Source of the DNA: Chloroflexota bacterium
GTDB taxonomy: Bacteria > Chloroflexota > Ktedonobacteria > Ktedonobacterales > Ktedonobacteraceae
DNA length: 5,826 bases
NCBI GenBank assembly: GCA_021828635.1
Contig: JAJZEJ010000291.1
Span: 1 to 5,826 of the forward strand
Reading direction: 5' to 3'
The position numbers and the translations under genes were made by a program. Below the pieces are notes generated by a model. That model saw nothing but the letters and a program-made list of their open reading frames with translations. It had not been told where the DNA came from and did no database searches. This document shows, piece after piece, positions 5,665 through 5,826 of the stretch (positions are counted from its first letter, which is position 1; each line of letters begins with the position of its first letter).

Positions 5665-5826
5665 ATGACGGAATTAGAATTCTATGGTATTGATGCCATC
5701 CATCTTAAAGAGCGCAAAGAGCTTCTGCCGGGGCGGCTGATTGTGATTGAAGGGACCGATGGTGTAGGACGCTCGACACAGTTACGCCTCTTGCGTCCCT
5801 GGTTAGAGAGCAGTGGCTACGCGGTC
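5665..5826 (+). CDS. Second thymidylate-kinase-like protein, Walker A Lys to Arg (N-terminal fragment)
   Basis: Only the first 54 residues are in the window. After a 27-residue lead, PGRLIVIEGTDGVGRSTQLRLLRPWL aligns with PGRLFVVEGVDGSGKSTQIALLRQWL of the preceding gene, so the two are tandem paralogues. The P-loop reads G-T-D-G-V-G-R-S-T: arginine (CGC, 5770-5772) stands where nearly all P-loop kinases have lysine. CGC differs from AAG at all three positions and from AAA also at all three, so a single base-call error cannot explain it. An AGAGG SD lies 6 nt before the ATG, and the short gap from the previous stop supports one operon. With impaired or altered ATP binding it may be a partner or regulatory subunit, or a kinase that uses arginine. 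The rest of the protein is needed to decide. Confidence 0.8.
   Translation, partial: MTELEFYGIDAIHLKERKELLPGRLIVIEGTDGVGRSTQLRLLRPWLESSGYAV

Overview
The window reads as an ordinary bacterial chromosome segment, with dense genes, short spacers and roughly balanced to slightly GC-rich composition. The gene content (a GlcE-like FAD oxidase, a hexameric-type glutamate dehydrogenase, a Uma2-family nuclease, UvrC and a tandem pair of thymidylate-kinase-like proteins) and the protein style suggest a Chloroflexota member, perhaps of the Ktedonobacteria. That placement is an inference from recall and no sequence here proves it.

Layout. Positions 1-246 (+) are the C-terminal end of an FAD-linked oxidase resembling the glycolate oxidase subunit GlcE. 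Positions 247-583 form a gene-less convergent spacer that holds a ~97-bp element with 17-bp perfect inverted-repeat ends and an inner hairpin. Positions 584-1837 (-) are a complete glutamate dehydrogenase of 417 aa with all key catalytic residues. Positions 1838-2138 form the divergent intergenic region; it contains a long structured leader for the dehydrogenase, with a 12-bp perfect GC-rich stem, several smaller hairpins and palindromes, a strong SD and a U7 tract. Positions 2139-2738 (+) encode a Uma2-type PD-(D/E)xK protein. It is followed after 7 nt by uvrC (2746-4740, +; 664 aa), so the two probably share a transcript. A good sigma70-type promoter (TTGACA-17-CATACT, 4755-4783) then opens a new unit. 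That unit encodes a thymidylate-kinase-like P-loop kinase (4887-5651) and, 13 nt later, a paralogue that runs off the window end (5665-5826).

How the genes fit together. UvrC is the dual-incision nuclease of nucleotide excision repair; Uma2 is a predicted nuclease-fold protein of unclear role. The dehydrogenase links glutamate and 2-oxoglutarate, and the GlcE-like protein would feed electrons from 2-hydroxyacid oxidation. These genes do not form one pathway. The most unusual system is the kinase pair. The first copy has an intact P-loop but lacks the standard REPGG-type dTMP-kinase motif. The second copy carries arginine in place of the invariant Walker A lysine. Together they suggest an active and a divergent subunit working as a pair.
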